A stretch of 64,000 bases of DNA from Paracoccaceae bacterium (GCA_030750975.1 JASMHC010000018.1:1-64000); one strand, 5' to 3'. Counted from the stretch's first letter, positions 1-8,735 are shown. Numbers and translations are program-made. Notes: a model not told the origin generated them from the sequence alone.

Positions 1-54
1 GCGCTTCTCATCATCTGACCAAAATCGCTTCTTCTGACCCTTCTTCCCCGCCAT
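1..54 (-). CDS. IS66-type TnpA-like transposase, 5' end only
   Basis: The minus strand opens with an ATG at 54 and runs off the left edge as MAGKKGQKKRFWSDDEKR. This matches the very conserved beginning of the small accessory protein (TnpA/OrfA) of IS66-family elements, which carries a helix-turn-helix and is common in Rhodobacterales. Only 18 codons are visible, so the rest of the element and its intactness are unknown. The sequence upstream of the ATG (about 55-140) should be the terminal non-coding part of the element. The call rests on recognising a short peptide. Confidence 0.55.
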   Translation of the reverse strand, partial: MAGKKGQKKRFWSDDEKR

Positions 55-68
55 AAACCGCCTCAAGA

Positions 69-90
69 TGTCCATTATCGAAAATGGACA
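69..90. repeat. Perfect 8-bp hairpin at the IS end
   Basis: TGTCCATT and AATGGACA are perfect inverted arms around a 6-nt loop. The hairpin lies between the transposase start and the HNH gene and contains the HNH stop codon (75-77). On the minus strand a GATAATG heptamer also occurs twice around it. It is probably a subterminal feature of the insertion sequence, because such palindromes are not expected at the 3' end of an HNH gene. Confidence 0.5.
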
Positions 91-584
91 TTATCACTCT
101 CCCTCAAACTGCGGCAGAGCGGGCAGACCGGACGGTTACGACGCAACATCCGCGACCCTTTTTTAAGATTGCACGGAGAACAGGCCGCCACGACGTTTTC
201 CCAAGATGTTATGCCCCCTCGGGCACGCGGAACAACGTGATCAAAGGTCAGATCCCCCCTGCCACCGCAATATTGGCATCGGAATTCATCCCTTAGAAAT
301 AAATTAAAGCGCGTGAAGGCCACGCGCTTTTGAGGTCTTACAAAGTCTTTCAGGACAACAACCGAAGGTATCCTGATCCGGGTACTGGGGCTGTGGACGT
401 ATTCGTCATATTCTGCAACGATATCAACACGATCCAGCCAGGCCGCTTTTACGGCATCCTGCCAGGCCCATAGCGAAAGCGGGTAATAGGACAATGGGCG
501 GTAATCCGCATTCAGGACCAATGCCGGATGGTGTCTGAGCTTTCCCGGTTCCCGAACAAAATCGGCCCTGAAATCTCCGTCCAT
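75..584 (-). CDS. HNH endonuclease, 3' end altered by IS insertion
   Basis: This is a 169-aa HNH nuclease of the type common in alphaproteobacteria. The N-terminal region (1-95) carries the family signature around HPALVLNADYRPLSYYP. The zinc/HNH module follows, with CQYC at 103-106, DHVVPR at 115-120, N130 in WENVV and CSPCN at 135-139. From about residue 149 the sequence no longer resembles the family tail, which I recall as some 25-30 residues longer and ending in an aromatic-rich segment. The last residues and the stop codon lie in the hairpin next to the transposase start. The nuclease core is complete; the tail appears to have been replaced by insertion-sequence DNA. Confidence 0.8.
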   Translation of the reverse strand: MDGDFRADFVREPGKLRHHPALVLNADYRPLSYYPLSLWAWQDAVKAAWLDRVDIVAEYDEYVHSPSTRIRIPSVVVLKDFVRPQKRVAFTRFNLFLRDEFRCQYCGGRGDLTFDHVVPRARGGITSWENVVAACSPCNLKKGSRMLRRNRPVCPLCRSLRESDNVHFR

Positions 585-733
585 AACTGCCTGCCTCCTG
601 GCTTTTCGGGGTCAGGCTTGGGCCTAACGTCCCTGCTATGCACCCACTATATATCGTGGCGCAGGCCTGACAACCCCCGTGATGTGGCCACTGGACCAAG
701 ACCAATTTTGGATGGCTTGACTATACTCAGGGT

Positions 734-1399
734 TCAAAGACCCAGCTTGTCGCGCATGAATGCCAATGCAACGCTCAAGCCATCCGGCGCGATGCCGTGG
801 CCTGTACCTTTCATGATATGGGCGTAAACATCCTGCCATCCGGCACCTTGCAAAGCCTCTGCTGCCTGAGGAAGCGACTGGGCCGGGACAACATCATCGG
901 CGTCGCCGTGAACCAACAAGACAGGCGGGCGCACGATCGCTTCGTCGGCAAGATTTTCAGGCTCCATCAACCGGCCCGAGAAGGCAACAATGCCCGCCAC
1001 TTCATCTTCACGGCGCGGAGCCACATGCAGGGCCATCATCGTGCCTTGTGAGAAGCCGAACAGGACCACCTGTTCAGGCAGCACGTCCTCGTCCACCATA
1101 AGCGCGTCAAGAAAGGCGTTCAGGTCTTCCACTGCCGCATCCATACCGCGTTTGGATTCCTCTTCGCTTGATCCGTCAATCCACGGGATCGGGAACCATT
1201 GAAATCCGAACGGCGCACCTGCGCAGCCCTCGGGCGCATCGGGGGCTATGAACAATGTGTCTGGCAGATGCTCGCCCAATGGATCAGCCAGACCCAAAAG
1301 ATCGGCCCCGTTTGCCCCATAGCCATGAAGAAACACAACGACCGAGCGTGTTTCACCCGAAAGCGGTTCTTTCCGGCCTGCCTGCAATACCCGTGTCAT
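734..1399 (-). CDS. Alpha/beta hydrolase, phospholipase/carboxylesterase family
   Basis: This 221-aa serine hydrolase belongs to the esterase/acyl-protein-thioesterase-like group. The oxyanion-hole HGYGANG motif is at 25-31, the nucleophile is S118 in GFSQG, and the other triad residues appear to be D168 (HGDADDVVP) and H201 (GTGHG). The start at 1399 is chosen because its ATG overlaps the TGA of the upstream glycosylase gene (ATGA) and because the extra N-terminal residues of a longer frame do not fit the family. The overlap implies translational coupling. The protein has no signal peptide, so it should be cytoplasmic. The substrate cannot be told from sequence. Confidence 0.85.
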   Translation of the reverse strand: MTRVLQAGRKEPLSGETRSVVVFLHGYGANGADLLGLADPLGEHLPDTLFIAPDAPEGCAGAPFGFQWFPIPWIDGSSEEESKRGMDAAVEDLNAFLDALMVDEDVLPEQVVLFGFSQGTMMALHVAPRREDEVAGIVAFSGRLMEPENLADEAIVRPPVLLVHGDADDVVPAQSLPQAAEALQGAGWQDVYAHIMKGTGHGIAPDGLSVALAFMRDKLGL

Positions 1400-2025
1400 C
1401 TGATCCCTTCCCTGTCTTTCGCGATCCTGTAGTAGGCCCACAACAGCCGCGCTGCAACGCTTCTCCATGGGCTCCAGTCATCGGCCATTTGCCGCAGCTC
1501 TTTTTCCCTGGGGCGATTTGGCAAGTCAAAAAGGATGCGGGCACTTTCCTGAAGCGCCAGATCCCCCGGCGCAAAAACATCGGCCCGCCCCAGGCTGAAC
1601 ATGGCATAGATTTCAGCCGTCCAGACGCCTATTCCCTTCACTCCGACAAGGGTATTGATGACCTCACCGCTGGGTGCGGCCCGAAGATCGGCAAATCGAA
1701 TGCCAGCCCCTGCCAGTTCTTTGGCGTAGGTGATTTTCTGGCGGCTAAGACCACAGGCGCGCAGGTCTTCCTCGGACGCCCGGGCCACTTTCCTTGGGCC
1801 GGTTAGCTTTGCCGCCTTTAATCGCTTCCAAATTGCATCGGCTGCGGCCACGCTGACCTGCTGGCTGACAATGGCCGACAGCAACGCCTCGTACCCATCC
1901 TTTCGCAATCTGAGCGGTAAATCCCCCGTCAGAGCAAGCGCATGGGCAAAGCGAGGCTCCTGTATGGCCAGCCATTCAGCCCCTTCGGCCAGGCATGCAT
2001 CCGAGTGGATAATCCGTTCCTGCAT
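1396..2025 (-). CDS. DNA-3-methyladenine glycosylase (AlkA/HhH-GPD type)
   Basis: This 209-aa base-excision repair glycosylase of the HhH-GPD superfamily removes alkylated bases from DNA. The helix-hairpin-helix is visible around LVGVKGIGVWTAEIY (126-140), and the Pro-Gly-Asp loop supplies the catalytic D155. There is no N-terminal AlkA domain, so this is the short form common in alphaproteobacteria. The stop codon overlaps the start of the downstream hydrolase gene. An MFS transporter gene is transcribed divergently across an 80-bp gap. The exact base specificity is inferred from the family. Confidence 0.88.
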   Translation of the reverse strand: MQERIIHSDACLAEGAEWLAIQEPRFAHALALTGDLPLRLRKDGYEALLSAIVSQQVSVAAADAIWKRLKAAKLTGPRKVARASEEDLRACGLSRQKITYAKELAGAGIRFADLRAAPSGEVINTLVGVKGIGVWTAEIYAMFSLGRADVFAPGDLALQESARILFDLPNRPREKELRQMADDWSPWRSVAARLLWAYYRIAKDREGIR

Positions 2026-2105
2026 GCCAGCACCATACGAGGCCGTGGGCGACGTGCAAGGCTTCGCTCTTGCTGTTAAGAGATTTCAACTCTAGGAAAC
2101 TGAAT

Positions 2106-3320
2106 ATGACCCATATAGTTGATGACGCCCAAGCCAAACGAAACGTAACCATTCTGGTGCTTGCAGGCGCATTGCTTGGCGCCCAGATGCCACTGATCTT
2201 CACGATCGGCGGTCTGGCAGGCCAATCCTTGGCAAAAAACATCTGTTTCGCGACGCTACCCATTTCTCTGATCGTTTTGGGGTCAATGGTTGCGGCTACG
2301 CCAATTTCAGCGATTATGCAGAGATATGGCCGTCGCGTCGGATTTTTTATCGGAACGGCTGGGGGGGCACTTGGCAGCGCCGTGGCCGCATACGGGCTTT
2401 ATATTCAAAGCTTCACGATCTTCCTGATCGGCAGTTTCCTGACGGGTATGTATATGTCAGCCCAAGGCTTCTATCGTTTCGCGGCAGCCGATACAGCCTC
2501 GGACGAATTTCGGCCAAAGGCCATTTCCTATGTCATGGCAGGGGGGCTGGTCGCGGCGATTATCGGCCCTCAACTGGTCAAACTGACATCTGACGCCTTC
2601 GTTATCCCGTTTCTCGGGGCCTATGTCGCTGTGATCATCATCAATATCGTCGGTTCGTCGCTGTTCTTCTTTCTTAAAATACCAACACCAGCACCCCCGT
2701 CCGAGCAAACCCCCGCAGGCCGCACCCGTTGGGAGCTGATCACGACGCCGCGTATTCTGGTCGCGGTTATCGTTGCAATGGTGTCCTATGCGCTGATGAA
2801 CCTTGTCATGACATCTACGCCACTGGCGGTGGTCGGCTGCGGATATGCGCAGGACAATGCGGCGGATGTTGTTTCAAGCCACGTTTTGGCGATGTTTGCC
2901 CCGTCTTTCTTCACCGGTCATCTGATTGCGCGTTTCGGGGTTGAGCGGATCATGGCCACAGGTTTGCTTATCCTCGCCGGCGCTGGGGCTGTCGCACTTC
3001 AGGGGATTGAGCTTGAGAACTTCTTCATTGCTCTGATCCTTCTGGGCCTCGGCTGGAATTTCGGTTTCATCGGCGCCACGACGATGCTTGCAAGCGCCCA
3101 CACCCCGGAAGAGCGTGGCCGGATGCAGGGCCTGAACGACCTGATCGTATTCGGTGGCGTAACAGTTGCGTCGCTCGCGTCCGGGGGATTGATGAACTGC
3201 TCGGGCGGTACGCCTCAGGCGGGCTGGACGGCCGTTAATCTGGCCATGGCCCCATTCCTGATGCTGGCCGGCGGTGCGCTGATCTGGCTGATGATGCGCC
3301 CCAAGGATCAGTTTTCCTAA
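2106..3320 (+). CDS. MFS transporter
   Basis: This 404-aa integral membrane protein has about 12 hydrophobic segments and the two-half layout of the major facilitator superfamily. The loop after the second segment carries a basic MFS-like motif (QRYGRRVG). The start at 2106 is preceded by AGGAAA at good spacing; the longer frame from 2070 lacks this. The substrate is unknown. It stands alone, divergent from the alkA-like gene and convergent with the squalene-synthase-like gene. Confidence 0.8.
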   Translation: MTHIVDDAQAKRNVTILVLAGALLGAQMPLIFTIGGLAGQSLAKNICFATLPISLIVLGSMVAATPISAIMQRYGRRVGFFIGTAGGALGSAVAAYGLYIQSFTIFLIGSFLTGMYMSAQGFYRFAAADTASDEFRPKAISYVMAGGLVAAIIGPQLVKLTSDAFVIPFLGAYVAVIIINIVGSSLFFFLKIPTPAPPSEQTPAGRTRWELITTPRILVAVIVAMVSYALMNLVMTSTPLAVVGCGYAQDNAADVVSSHVLAMFAPSFFTGHLIARFGVERIMATGLLILAGAGAVALQGIELENFFIALILLGLGWNFGFIGATTMLASAHTPEERGRMQGLNDLIVFGGVTVASLASGGLMNCSGGTPQAGWTAVNLAMAPFLMLAGGALIWLMMRPKDQFS

Positions 3321-3332
3321 GGCGTTTCGAAA

Positions 3333-4103
3333 TCAATACCGACCCGTCATCGCCTTCCACAAGAGGCTTGATTTCTTATGAAACGCACTGATTTCAAGCG
3401 CCCCTTCGGCGACCCGCGCCGGGTCCACAGAGGCTTTCCGCAGGATCGCTTCTGTCTGCCAACCGCTTAGCATTGCGGGGCGCAAAGGGCGTGGCACGCC
3501 CAATTCACGGGATTTCTGCAAAGCGGACAACCCTTTTTCCGCCAGCTTTTTTACCGCCTCTTCGCGACCGTCAAGCAAGGGCACCCGACCCCGAGCCTCA
3601 AGTTCCGGAATGGCCCTTAGCCAATTGGCAATGGAAACAGCCAATCCAAATTCCCCCGCTGCCTTGTCGTCATGCCCGAATGAAAGTGCAATTGCGCGGA
3701 AAAATGCGGCTCCGGTTTGATCAAGATATTGGGCAAAATGCGCCTCGTCCTCGAACGGGTCTTTATAAATGTCCCAGCGGCGCATCTCGACAAAACCGTC
3801 AAGCATATTGGCCGTTTGCGGATCAAGAATGGCCGATAGTGGTGTCACGACCTCGTGCCGCCGAACCACGCCACCCTTTGCGATTTCAGTCAGGGCATCC
3901 CGCCACCATTGCAACCGCATTTCGGCAATCATCGATTCTTCGGTGATCCAGGGCGCCCGCGCCACTTCGATGGCAAAGGCATGCAGGGGAAAAAGCACAT
4001 CGCGCATAGTCACCGGGGCCGCCATGACAGCGGAGAACCAGTCGGGGTCGGCCTTATGGACGATACCCGCGCAAGCCGCCAGATCGTCTGCGCCGCGGTC
4101 CAC
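3333..4103 (-). CDS. Squalene/phytoene synthase-family protein, probably non-catalytic
   Basis: This 256-aa protein has the all-alpha isoprenoid synthase fold, recognisable from EMRLQWWRDAL (about 62-72) and the YLDQTGAAFFRAI segment. The two Asp-rich DxxxD motifs that bind Mg-diphosphate in true squalene and phytoene synthases are not visible. That resembles the NDUFAF6-like branch, linked in mitochondria to complex I assembly. It starts with GTG at 4103, sharing one base with the stop of cimA, so it is probably translated by coupling. Function is not established; calling it a carotenoid gene would be unsafe. Confidence 0.7.
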   Translation of the reverse strand: MDRGADDLAACAGIVHKADPDWFSAVMAAPVTMRDVLFPLHAFAIEVARAPWITEESMIAEMRLQWWRDALTEIAKGGVVRRHEVVTPLSAILDPQTANMLDGFVEMRRWDIYKDPFEDEAHFAQYLDQTGAAFFRAIALSFGHDDKAAGEFGLAVSIANWLRAIPELEARGRVPLLDGREEAVKKLAEKGLSALQKSRELGVPRPLRPAMLSGWQTEAILRKASVDPARVAEGALEISAFHKKSSLLWKAMTGRY

Positions 4104-5713
4104 TAAATCGTATCCCGCACAAGTTTCCAGTTGATCGCCTCGAGCAACGCTTCGAACGAGGCGTCTACGATATTCGCAGACACGCCCACGGTTGCCCAGC
4201 GACGCCCCTGCCCGTCTTCGCTGTCGATGATAACGCGCGTCACCGCTTCGGTGCCGCCTTGCGTGATGCGGACTTTGAAATCGACCAGACGCATGTCATC
4301 GATCACTGCCTGATAGCGCCCCAAATCCTTGGCCAACGCTTTTGCCAATGCATTTACCGGGCCACGGTCGCTGCCGGTTTCGTCAAGGGATTCACTGACC
4401 GAAAGTTTTTTTTCGCCGTCGATTTTCACAACAACCACGGCTTCGGACAAGGACACCATCTTGTTGTATTTGTTCTTCCGGCGTTCGACCGTAACCTTAT
4501 AGCGCTTCACTTCAAAATATTCGGGAAGCAGGCCCAATTCGCGCCGCGCCAAAAGCTCAAAACTGGCCTGGGCCGTGTCGTAGGAATAGCCTTCGGATTC
4601 GCGCTGTTTGATCACTTCGAGAATACGCGCCAGCGCAGGGTTTCCTTTTTCAACCGCGATACCGGCGTCGGACAAGCGGCGGATCAGGTTGGACTGACCC
4701 GCCTGATTGGACATTGGAATGATCCGTTCGTTCCCAACGCTTCCGGGTTCGACATGTTCATAGGTCGTTGGATCTTTCAGGATCGCGCTGGCATGAAGCC
4801 CGGCTTTGTGGGCAAAAGCCGAGGCCCCGACATACGCCGCCTGCTTCATCGGAACGCGGTTCAGGATGTCGTCCAGTTTGCGGCTGATACGGGTGAGACC
4901 CGACAAAGCCTTTGGGCTTGCGCCGATTTCATAAGCGCTCGCGTAAGGCTCTTTCAAAAGAAGCGTTGGAACAAGTGTGGTCAGATTGGCGTTGCCACAG
5001 CGTTCGCCCAGACCGTTCAGCGTACCTTGCACTTGGCGGGCACCCGCATCGATCGCAGCCAGCGAATTGGCAACTGCGTTTTCGGTGTCGTTGTGACAAT
5101 GAATGCCCACTTGGGTGCCGGGAATACCCGCTTCGATGACTGCCCGCGTGATGTCGTGAATTTCGCCGGGCAAAGTTCCACCATTGGTGTCACACAGAAC
5201 CACCCAGCGGGCACCGGCCTCGTAAGCGGCTTTTACTGTTAGAAGCGCATAGGGGGCGTTGGATTTGTATCCGTCGAAGAAATGCTCGGCGTCAAACAAG
5301 GCTTCACGGTCTCGGGCAACCAGATGCGATACCGAGGCCCGGATGTTTTCAATATTTTCCTCCAGCGTGATGCCCAAAGCCGTTTCGACGTGAAAGTCGT
5401 GGGCTTTGCCGACCAGACAGACGGCTTCGGTTCCGGCGTTCAGCACTCCGGCAAGAACATCGTCATTTTCGGCACTGCGCCCGGAGCGTTTTGTCATGCC
5501 GAATGCCGTCATGGTGGCCTTGGTCTTGGGGGCGGTGTCGAAGAATTCAGAATCCGTCGGGTTCGCCCCTGGCCAGCCGCCTTCGATGTAATCGACGCCA
5601 AGCTGGTCGAGCATCTCGGCGATCTGTTGCTTTTCGGCGGTCGAAAATTGCACGCCTTGGGTTTGTTGGCCATCGCGAAGGGTGGTGTCGTAGAGGTAAA
5701 GGCGGTCGGTCAT
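4103..5713 (-). CDS. cimA: (R)-citramalate synthase CimA
   Basis: A 536-aa enzyme of the DRE-TIM metallolyase (LeuA/HMG-lyase) family. It would condense pyruvate with acetyl-CoA to give citramalate, the threonine-independent entry to isoleucine. The N-terminal DTTLRDGQQTQG motif is at 9-20, the metal-binding HCHND motif near 200, and GLGERCGNA further on. The C-terminal LeuA-type allosteric domain is present (about 400-530). Length and the GQQTQG variant fit CimA rather than 2-isopropylmalate synthase. It is followed without a gap by the squalene-synthase-like gene. Confidence 0.9.
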   Translation of the reverse strand: MTDRLYLYDTTLRDGQQTQGVQFSTAEKQQIAEMLDQLGVDYIEGGWPGANPTDSEFFDTAPKTKATMTAFGMTKRSGRSAENDDVLAGVLNAGTEAVCLVGKAHDFHVETALGITLEENIENIRASVSHLVARDREALFDAEHFFDGYKSNAPYALLTVKAAYEAGARWVVLCDTNGGTLPGEIHDITRAVIEAGIPGTQVGIHCHNDTENAVANSLAAIDAGARQVQGTLNGLGERCGNANLTTLVPTLLLKEPYASAYEIGASPKALSGLTRISRKLDDILNRVPMKQAAYVGASAFAHKAGLHASAILKDPTTYEHVEPGSVGNERIIPMSNQAGQSNLIRRLSDAGIAVEKGNPALARILEVIKQRESEGYSYDTAQASFELLARRELGLLPEYFEVKRYKVTVERRKNKYNKMVSLSEAVVVVKIDGEKKLSVSESLDETGSDRGPVNALAKALAKDLGRYQAVIDDMRLVDFKVRITQGGTEAVTRVIIDSEDGQGRRWATVGVSANIVDASFEALLEAINWKLVRDTI

Positions 5714-5741
5714 GAATGCGCCCCTTTTGCGGAAAGGTCAC

Positions 5742-5810
5742 GCGGACCGCAGGTCCGCTTCGCCCCCGACCCGCCCCCCAGGGCGGGGGCGAAATCGCCC
5801 CCACCCTCGG
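5742..5810. repeat. Nested GC-rich palindromes between cimA and cysS
   Basis: The gap between cysS and cimA is filled by back-to-back palindromes. GCGGACC/GGTCCGC lies at 5742-5758. CGCCCCC pairs with GGGGGCG at 5761-5791. A third, GGGCGGGGGCGA against TCGCCCCCACCC (one mismatch), lies at 5781-5806. There is no T-run, so this is not a classical terminator. It resembles the REP-like intergenic palindromes of Rhodobacterales. Confidence 0.6.
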
Positions 5811-5840
5811 TTCGGGGGCTACGCTTTGTGACTGTGGAGA

Positions 5841-7298
5841 TCATTTGAGAGCCTCCAGCTTGGAAGGGTCAAAGTTTGGACCAGCGATCAGTTCAACGCC
5901 TGCATTGCTCATGCGAACTTCGACACCAGCGTCGATCAGGGCCAACTTAAGGCGATCCACTTCGGAGAAGTCTTTGGTTTGCATGGCTGTTTTGCGAGCG
6001 GATAAAAGATCGCGCTCAAGCGCGGAAAGCTTGTCTTTATCAATCGCAAATGGTTTCGGAATGTTCCCAAAATGCTCGTTAGAGAGTCCCAAAAACTTAA
6101 GATCGTGCGCTAACTGTAAGGCGCTCGGTCCGCCCTGAACTCGTTTAGTATGCGTTGCTAGTGCGTCTAAATGTGCCAATGCTGCGTGTGTATTCAGATC
6201 ATTTGAAAGAGCATCAATAACTTCGGTACTTACTTTTGATGAATCACTTTTAGTATGATCGGCATAAATGCCGATCAAATTGTGGAAAGCTATCAATTTC
6301 AATTCAGCATCCAATGCCTTTTTTGCAGTCCAATCCATTGGCTTCCGGTAATGTGTAGAGAGGAAAACGTAACGAATTACGCTTCCGTCAACACCAAGTT
6401 CTCCGTCATGACCGTCCAACAAATCCCGCACCGTGAAGAAATTGCCCAAAGACTTGGACATCTTCTTGCCCTCGACCTGCAACATCTCGTTATGCATCCA
6501 GAAATTCGCAAAGCTGTCCTCGCCCGCCTCGCAGCAGCTTTGCGCTTTCTCGTTCTCGTGATGGGGGAAAGCCAAATCCAAACCGCCGCCGTGGATGTCG
6601 AATTTCTCGCCAAACAGCGCCTTGGTCATGGCCGAGCATTCGATGTGCCACCCCGGACGCCCGCGCCCCCACGGGCTGTCCCATCCCGGCAAATCATCGG
6701 TTGAGGGTTTCCAAAGGACAAAATCCATCGGGTTACGCTTGTAAGGCGCCACTTCGACCCGTGCACCGGCGATCATGTCATTGACCGAACGACCGGACAG
6801 CGATCCATAATGTTCGTAGGACGTCACATCAAACAAGACATGGCCCTCGGCCTCATACGCATGACCGGTGTCGATCAGCTCTTGCGTCATGTCGATCATC
6901 TGCCGGATGTAATCGGTGGCACGTGGCGCAAAATCGGGTTCGAGATTTCCAAGCGCGCCCATATCTTCAAGATACCAACGAATGGTTTCATCCGTGCGTT
7001 CCTGGATAAGCTCTTCCAATGTCCCCGCAGCCCCCGCCTCTTTCCGCGAAAGGGCAGTCGCGTTTATCTTGTCATCCACATCCGTGAAGTTCCGCGCATA
7101 GGTAACGTGATCCGGCCCGTAGACGTGTCTCAGCAAGCGATAGAGCACGTCAAACACCACCACCGGCCGGGCATTTCCCAGATGCGCACGGTCATAGACC
7201 GTCGGTCCACAGACATACATGCGGACATTCTTGGGGTCGATCGGCGCGAAAACCTCTTTTTTGCGGGTCTTTGTATTATGCAGCTTGATCGTCGTCAT
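5841..7298 (-). CDS. cysS: Cysteinyl-tRNA synthetase
   Basis: A 485-aa class I aminoacyl-tRNA synthetase that charges tRNA-Cys. C30 begins the CGPTVYD motif, followed by the HIGH-like HLGN at 39-42 and KMSKS at 279-283. Probable zinc ligands are C30, C221, H246 and E250. Length is normal. The segment 6001-6420 (about residues 293-432) is only about 43% G+C by hand count, well below the rest of the gene. A short ORF rich in Cys codons and an inverted repeat lie upstream on the same strand and may control it. Confidence 0.95.
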   Translation of the reverse strand: MTTIKLHNTKTRKKEVFAPIDPKNVRMYVCGPTVYDRAHLGNARPVVVFDVLYRLLRHVYGPDHVTYARNFTDVDDKINATALSRKEAGAAGTLEELIQERTDETIRWYLEDMGALGNLEPDFAPRATDYIRQMIDMTQELIDTGHAYEAEGHVLFDVTSYEHYGSLSGRSVNDMIAGARVEVAPYKRNPMDFVLWKPSTDDLPGWDSPWGRGRPGWHIECSAMTKALFGEKFDIHGGGLDLAFPHHENEKAQSCCEAGEDSFANFWMHNEMLQVEGKKMSKSLGNFFTVRDLLDGHDGELGVDGSVIRYVFLSTHYRKPMDWTAKKALDAELKLIAFHNLIGIYADHTKSDSSKVSTEVIDALSNDLNTHAALAHLDALATHTKRVQGGPSALQLAHDLKFLGLSNEHFGNIPKPFAIDKDKLSALERDLLSARKTAMQTKDFSEVDRLKLALIDAGVEVRMSNAGVELIAGPNFDPSKLEALK

Positions 7299-7458
7299 AG
7301 GGTCCTCACACGCAGTTGGCGCGGGCTTAGCAACTTCACAAGGTTAAGGAAATAGAAGATCGGCCCGCGGGATATCTCAGCAGGCAATACAGTCGATAAT
7401 GATGATCGAACGGCTCTTCATGGCAGGGACCCTAGTCTTTTGCAGCAATCACCGTCAA
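7299..7458 (-). promoter_or_regulatory. cysS leader region with promoter and pairing arms
   Basis: Reading the minus strand, TTGACG (7458-7453) and TAGGGT (7434-7429) are 18 bp apart and look like -35/-10 boxes, placing the transcript start at or near the ATG of a 14-codon ORF (7421). Downstream, CGCGGGC and GCCCGCG can pair across a CTTC/GAAG inner stem. GGACCCT just before the cysS ATG (7305-7299) is the exact reverse complement of AGGGTCC at 7433-7427. GAGG before the cysS ATG is the likely ribosome site. Promoter boxes were found by eye. Confidence 0.4.
7377..7421 (-). CDS. Candidate 14-aa cysteine leader peptide upstream of cysS
   Basis: ATG at 7421 opens a 14-codon ORF encoding MKSRSIIIIDCIAC and ending in TGA at 7377. 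It lies 78 nt upstream of cysS on the same strand. Two of its last four codons are Cys, the amino acid charged by the downstream enzyme, as in attenuator leaders. The putative promoter places the transcript start at or next to its ATG, as known for the trpL leader of Sinorhizobium. An AGGG is also present 8 nt before the ATG. No expression evidence can be seen in sequence alone. Confidence 0.4.
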   Translation of the reverse strand: MKSRSIIIIDCIAC

Positions 7459-7562
7459 GCCACTGCATATGGGGCTGTTCCGACTGGGATGTAATTCACC
7501 ACCCTCGGGATTGACAAGTTGGATGCAAAGTGGAGAGGTCGCCGAAATTACAGGAGGCTGGC

Positions 7563-8735
7563 ATGAAAATCTCAAACCGGTTGCTGAACATTCTGGGTGA
7601 CGGCTCGGACGGCTGGGATATTTTTCGCAAAGCCGCCGATATGGTTCGTGACGGGATTGATGTGACCCAGCTGACCATCGGCGAACATGACATCCGCACC
7701 GATCAGCGCATCCTTGATGCCATGCATCAAGCCACGCTTGAGGGGCACACCGGCTATGCCGCCATTCCCGGAATCTTCGAGCTGCGCCAAGCCGTAGCCG
7801 AACGTGTTCAGGCCCAAACCGGCGAAAAGACCACTTATGCAAATGTCTTGATCACACCCGGAGGCCAAAGTGCCCTGTTTGCCGCTCATATTGCGGCCTG
7901 TAACCCAGGCGATCGGGCCATGTATATTGATCCCTATTATGCCACCTATCCCGGCACTATTCGCGGTGCCTCGGCTGTGCCTGTGCCGGTCAAAGCCCGG
8001 GCCGAGGCCGGGTTTCAACCGGACGCGGCAGATCTTGCGGCGCAGGCAAAAAACGCGACATCGTTGCTGATCAACTCGCCCAACAACCCGACAGGTGTTG
8101 TTTACAGCCGCGACACATTGGAAGGGATTGCCACATTATGCCAAACCCACGATCTGTGGCTGATCTCGGACGAGGTTTATGACACCCAGATTTGGCAGGG
8201 CCGCCATATCACGCCGCGCAGCCTTGAAGGCATGCGCGAACGCACACTCGTCGTCGGTTCAATGTCCAAAAGCCACGCAATGACAGGCAGCCGGATCGGC
8301 TGGCTTATCGGGCCGGAAGAGGTTGTTGCCCATCTTATGAACCTGTCAACGCACACCACCTATGGCGTTGCCGGATTTGTCCAGCAGGCAGCCCTGAGCG
8401 CATTGAAGCTGGGGATCGGATTTGAGCAGGAAATTGCGCAGCCATTCCGCCGTCGGCGGGAAATTGCGATCAGGTGTATCGAGCAAAGCAATGTCGTTGG
8501 GATGATCCCGCCTCAGGGGGCGATGTATATGATGCTCGACATTCGCAACACGGGGATGAGCGGCGATGAATTCGCAAATGCCCTGCTTGAAAAACACCAT
8601 ATCGCGGTCATGCCCGGCGAAAGCTTTGGTGATGCGGCAGCGGGCCACCTGCGGGTCGCCTTAACCGTTGATGACCAGCGCTTAGAGCAGGCGCTAAAGA
8701 CCCTGGTTCGCTTTGCCGAGGAAAACACGCGATAA
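7563..8735 (+). CDS. PLP-dependent class I/II aminotransferase (AruH-like)
   Basis: This 390-aa fold-type I aminotransferase has SPNNPTG at 172-178, the PLP-pyridine-binding D203 in ISDEVY, the Schiff-base lysine K236 in SMSKSHAM, and an Arg in the GSRIGW segment after it. The start at 7563 is preceded by a strong AGGAGG. It resembles arginine:pyruvate transaminase AruH and related aromatic/branched-chain enzymes, but amino-donor specificity cannot be fixed. It sits upstream of the mttB-like gene on the same strand with a 218-bp gap that holds its own promoter-like signals. Confidence 0.85.
   Translation: MKISNRLLNILGDGSDGWDIFRKAADMVRDGIDVTQLTIGEHDIRTDQRILDAMHQATLEGHTGYAAIPGIFELRQAVAERVQAQTGEKTTYANVLITPGGQSALFAAHIAACNPGDRAMYIDPYYATYPGTIRGASAVPVPVKARAEAGFQPDAADLAAQAKNATSLLINSPNNPTGVVYSRDTLEGIATLCQTHDLWLISDEVYDTQIWQGRHITPRSLEGMRERTLVVGSMSKSHAMTGSRIGWLIGPEEVVAHLMNLSTHTTYGVAGFVQQAALSALKLGIGFEQEIAQPFRRRREIAIRCIEQSNVVGMIPPQGAMYMMLDIRNTGMSGDEFANALLEKHHIAVMPGESFGDAAAGHLRVALTVDDQRLEQALKTLVRFAEENTR

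Noticed and set aside
307-332. AAAGCGCGTG / CACGCGCTTT hairpin with T-tail, terminator-like
   Set aside because: It lies inside the HNH coding sequence in a conserved region, so it is coding sequence that happens to be palindromic.
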